From NCBI GenBank assembly GCA_002314195.1, contig DCCQ01000132.1:2880-16872 (forward strand): a stretch of DNA of 13,993 bases. The letters are read 5' to 3'. The DNA is from Bacteroidales bacterium UBA1077. GTDB taxonomy: Bacteria > Bacteroidota > Bacteroidia > Bacteroidales > UBA932. Numbering within the stretch: the stretch's first letter is position 1; each line of letters opens with the position of its first letter. The notes beneath the pieces are model-generated. The model saw only the letters and a program-made list of their open reading frames with translations. It was not told the DNA's origin and did no database searches. Positions 13,979 to 13,993 of the stretch are shown piece by piece. A program made the position numbers and the translations under genes.

Positions 13979-13993
13979 TACTTCATGGGGGAT

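Overview
The window looks like a chromosomal stretch from a Bacteroidetes bacterium, most likely of the order Bacteroidales. The evidence is the Bacteroidetes-type promoter elements (a TTG-like -33 box, 19-20 bases, then TAnnTTTG), the S1 protein with six S1 repeats and an acidic N-terminal tail, an acidic-tailed lipoprotein paired with a DUF5723-like outer-membrane protein, and sparse Shine-Dalgarno signals. The sequence is of intermediate G+C. I see no mobile element, CRISPR array, tRNA or rRNA.

Left part (80-10045), all on the minus strand, so transcription runs right to left. Reading in that direction: pnuC (vitamin-precursor channel); a BadF/BadG-type amino-sugar kinase, murQ and recR, each joined to the next by a 4-base ATGA overlap; mntP (Mn2+ efflux); corA (Mg2+/divalent cation channel) behind its own promoter and a 10+10 bp inverted repeat; rpsA (ribosomal protein S1) behind a near-consensus promoter and a hairpin-forming leader; rnz (RNase Z), 3 bases after rpsA; a secreted GH73 glucosaminidase with LysM-like repeats; and mltG (endolytic murein transglycosylase), joined to the glucosaminidase by a 1-base TGATG overlap. 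The recurring theme is the cell wall: glucosaminidase and MltG cut peptidoglycan, and the kinase-MurQ pair fits recycling of the released MurNAc/GlcNAc in an organism group that commonly lacks the MurP-type PTS importer.

Right part (10149-13385), plus strand: a two-gene exported unit behind a near-consensus promoter that diverges from pnuC. It encodes a 602-residue beta-rich lipoprotein of unknown function and, 3 bases later, a 474-residue outer-membrane protein resembling DUF5723 families. This pair is the best candidate here for an undescribed system.

Right edge (13386-13993): a 381-base gap without a convincing gene, containing a 17-bp dyad, followed by a 64-residue orphan ORF. That ORF has tandem TAnnTTTG boxes, the nearer one so close to the ATG that its transcript may be leaderless. 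A very GC-rich hairpin covers its stop codon.
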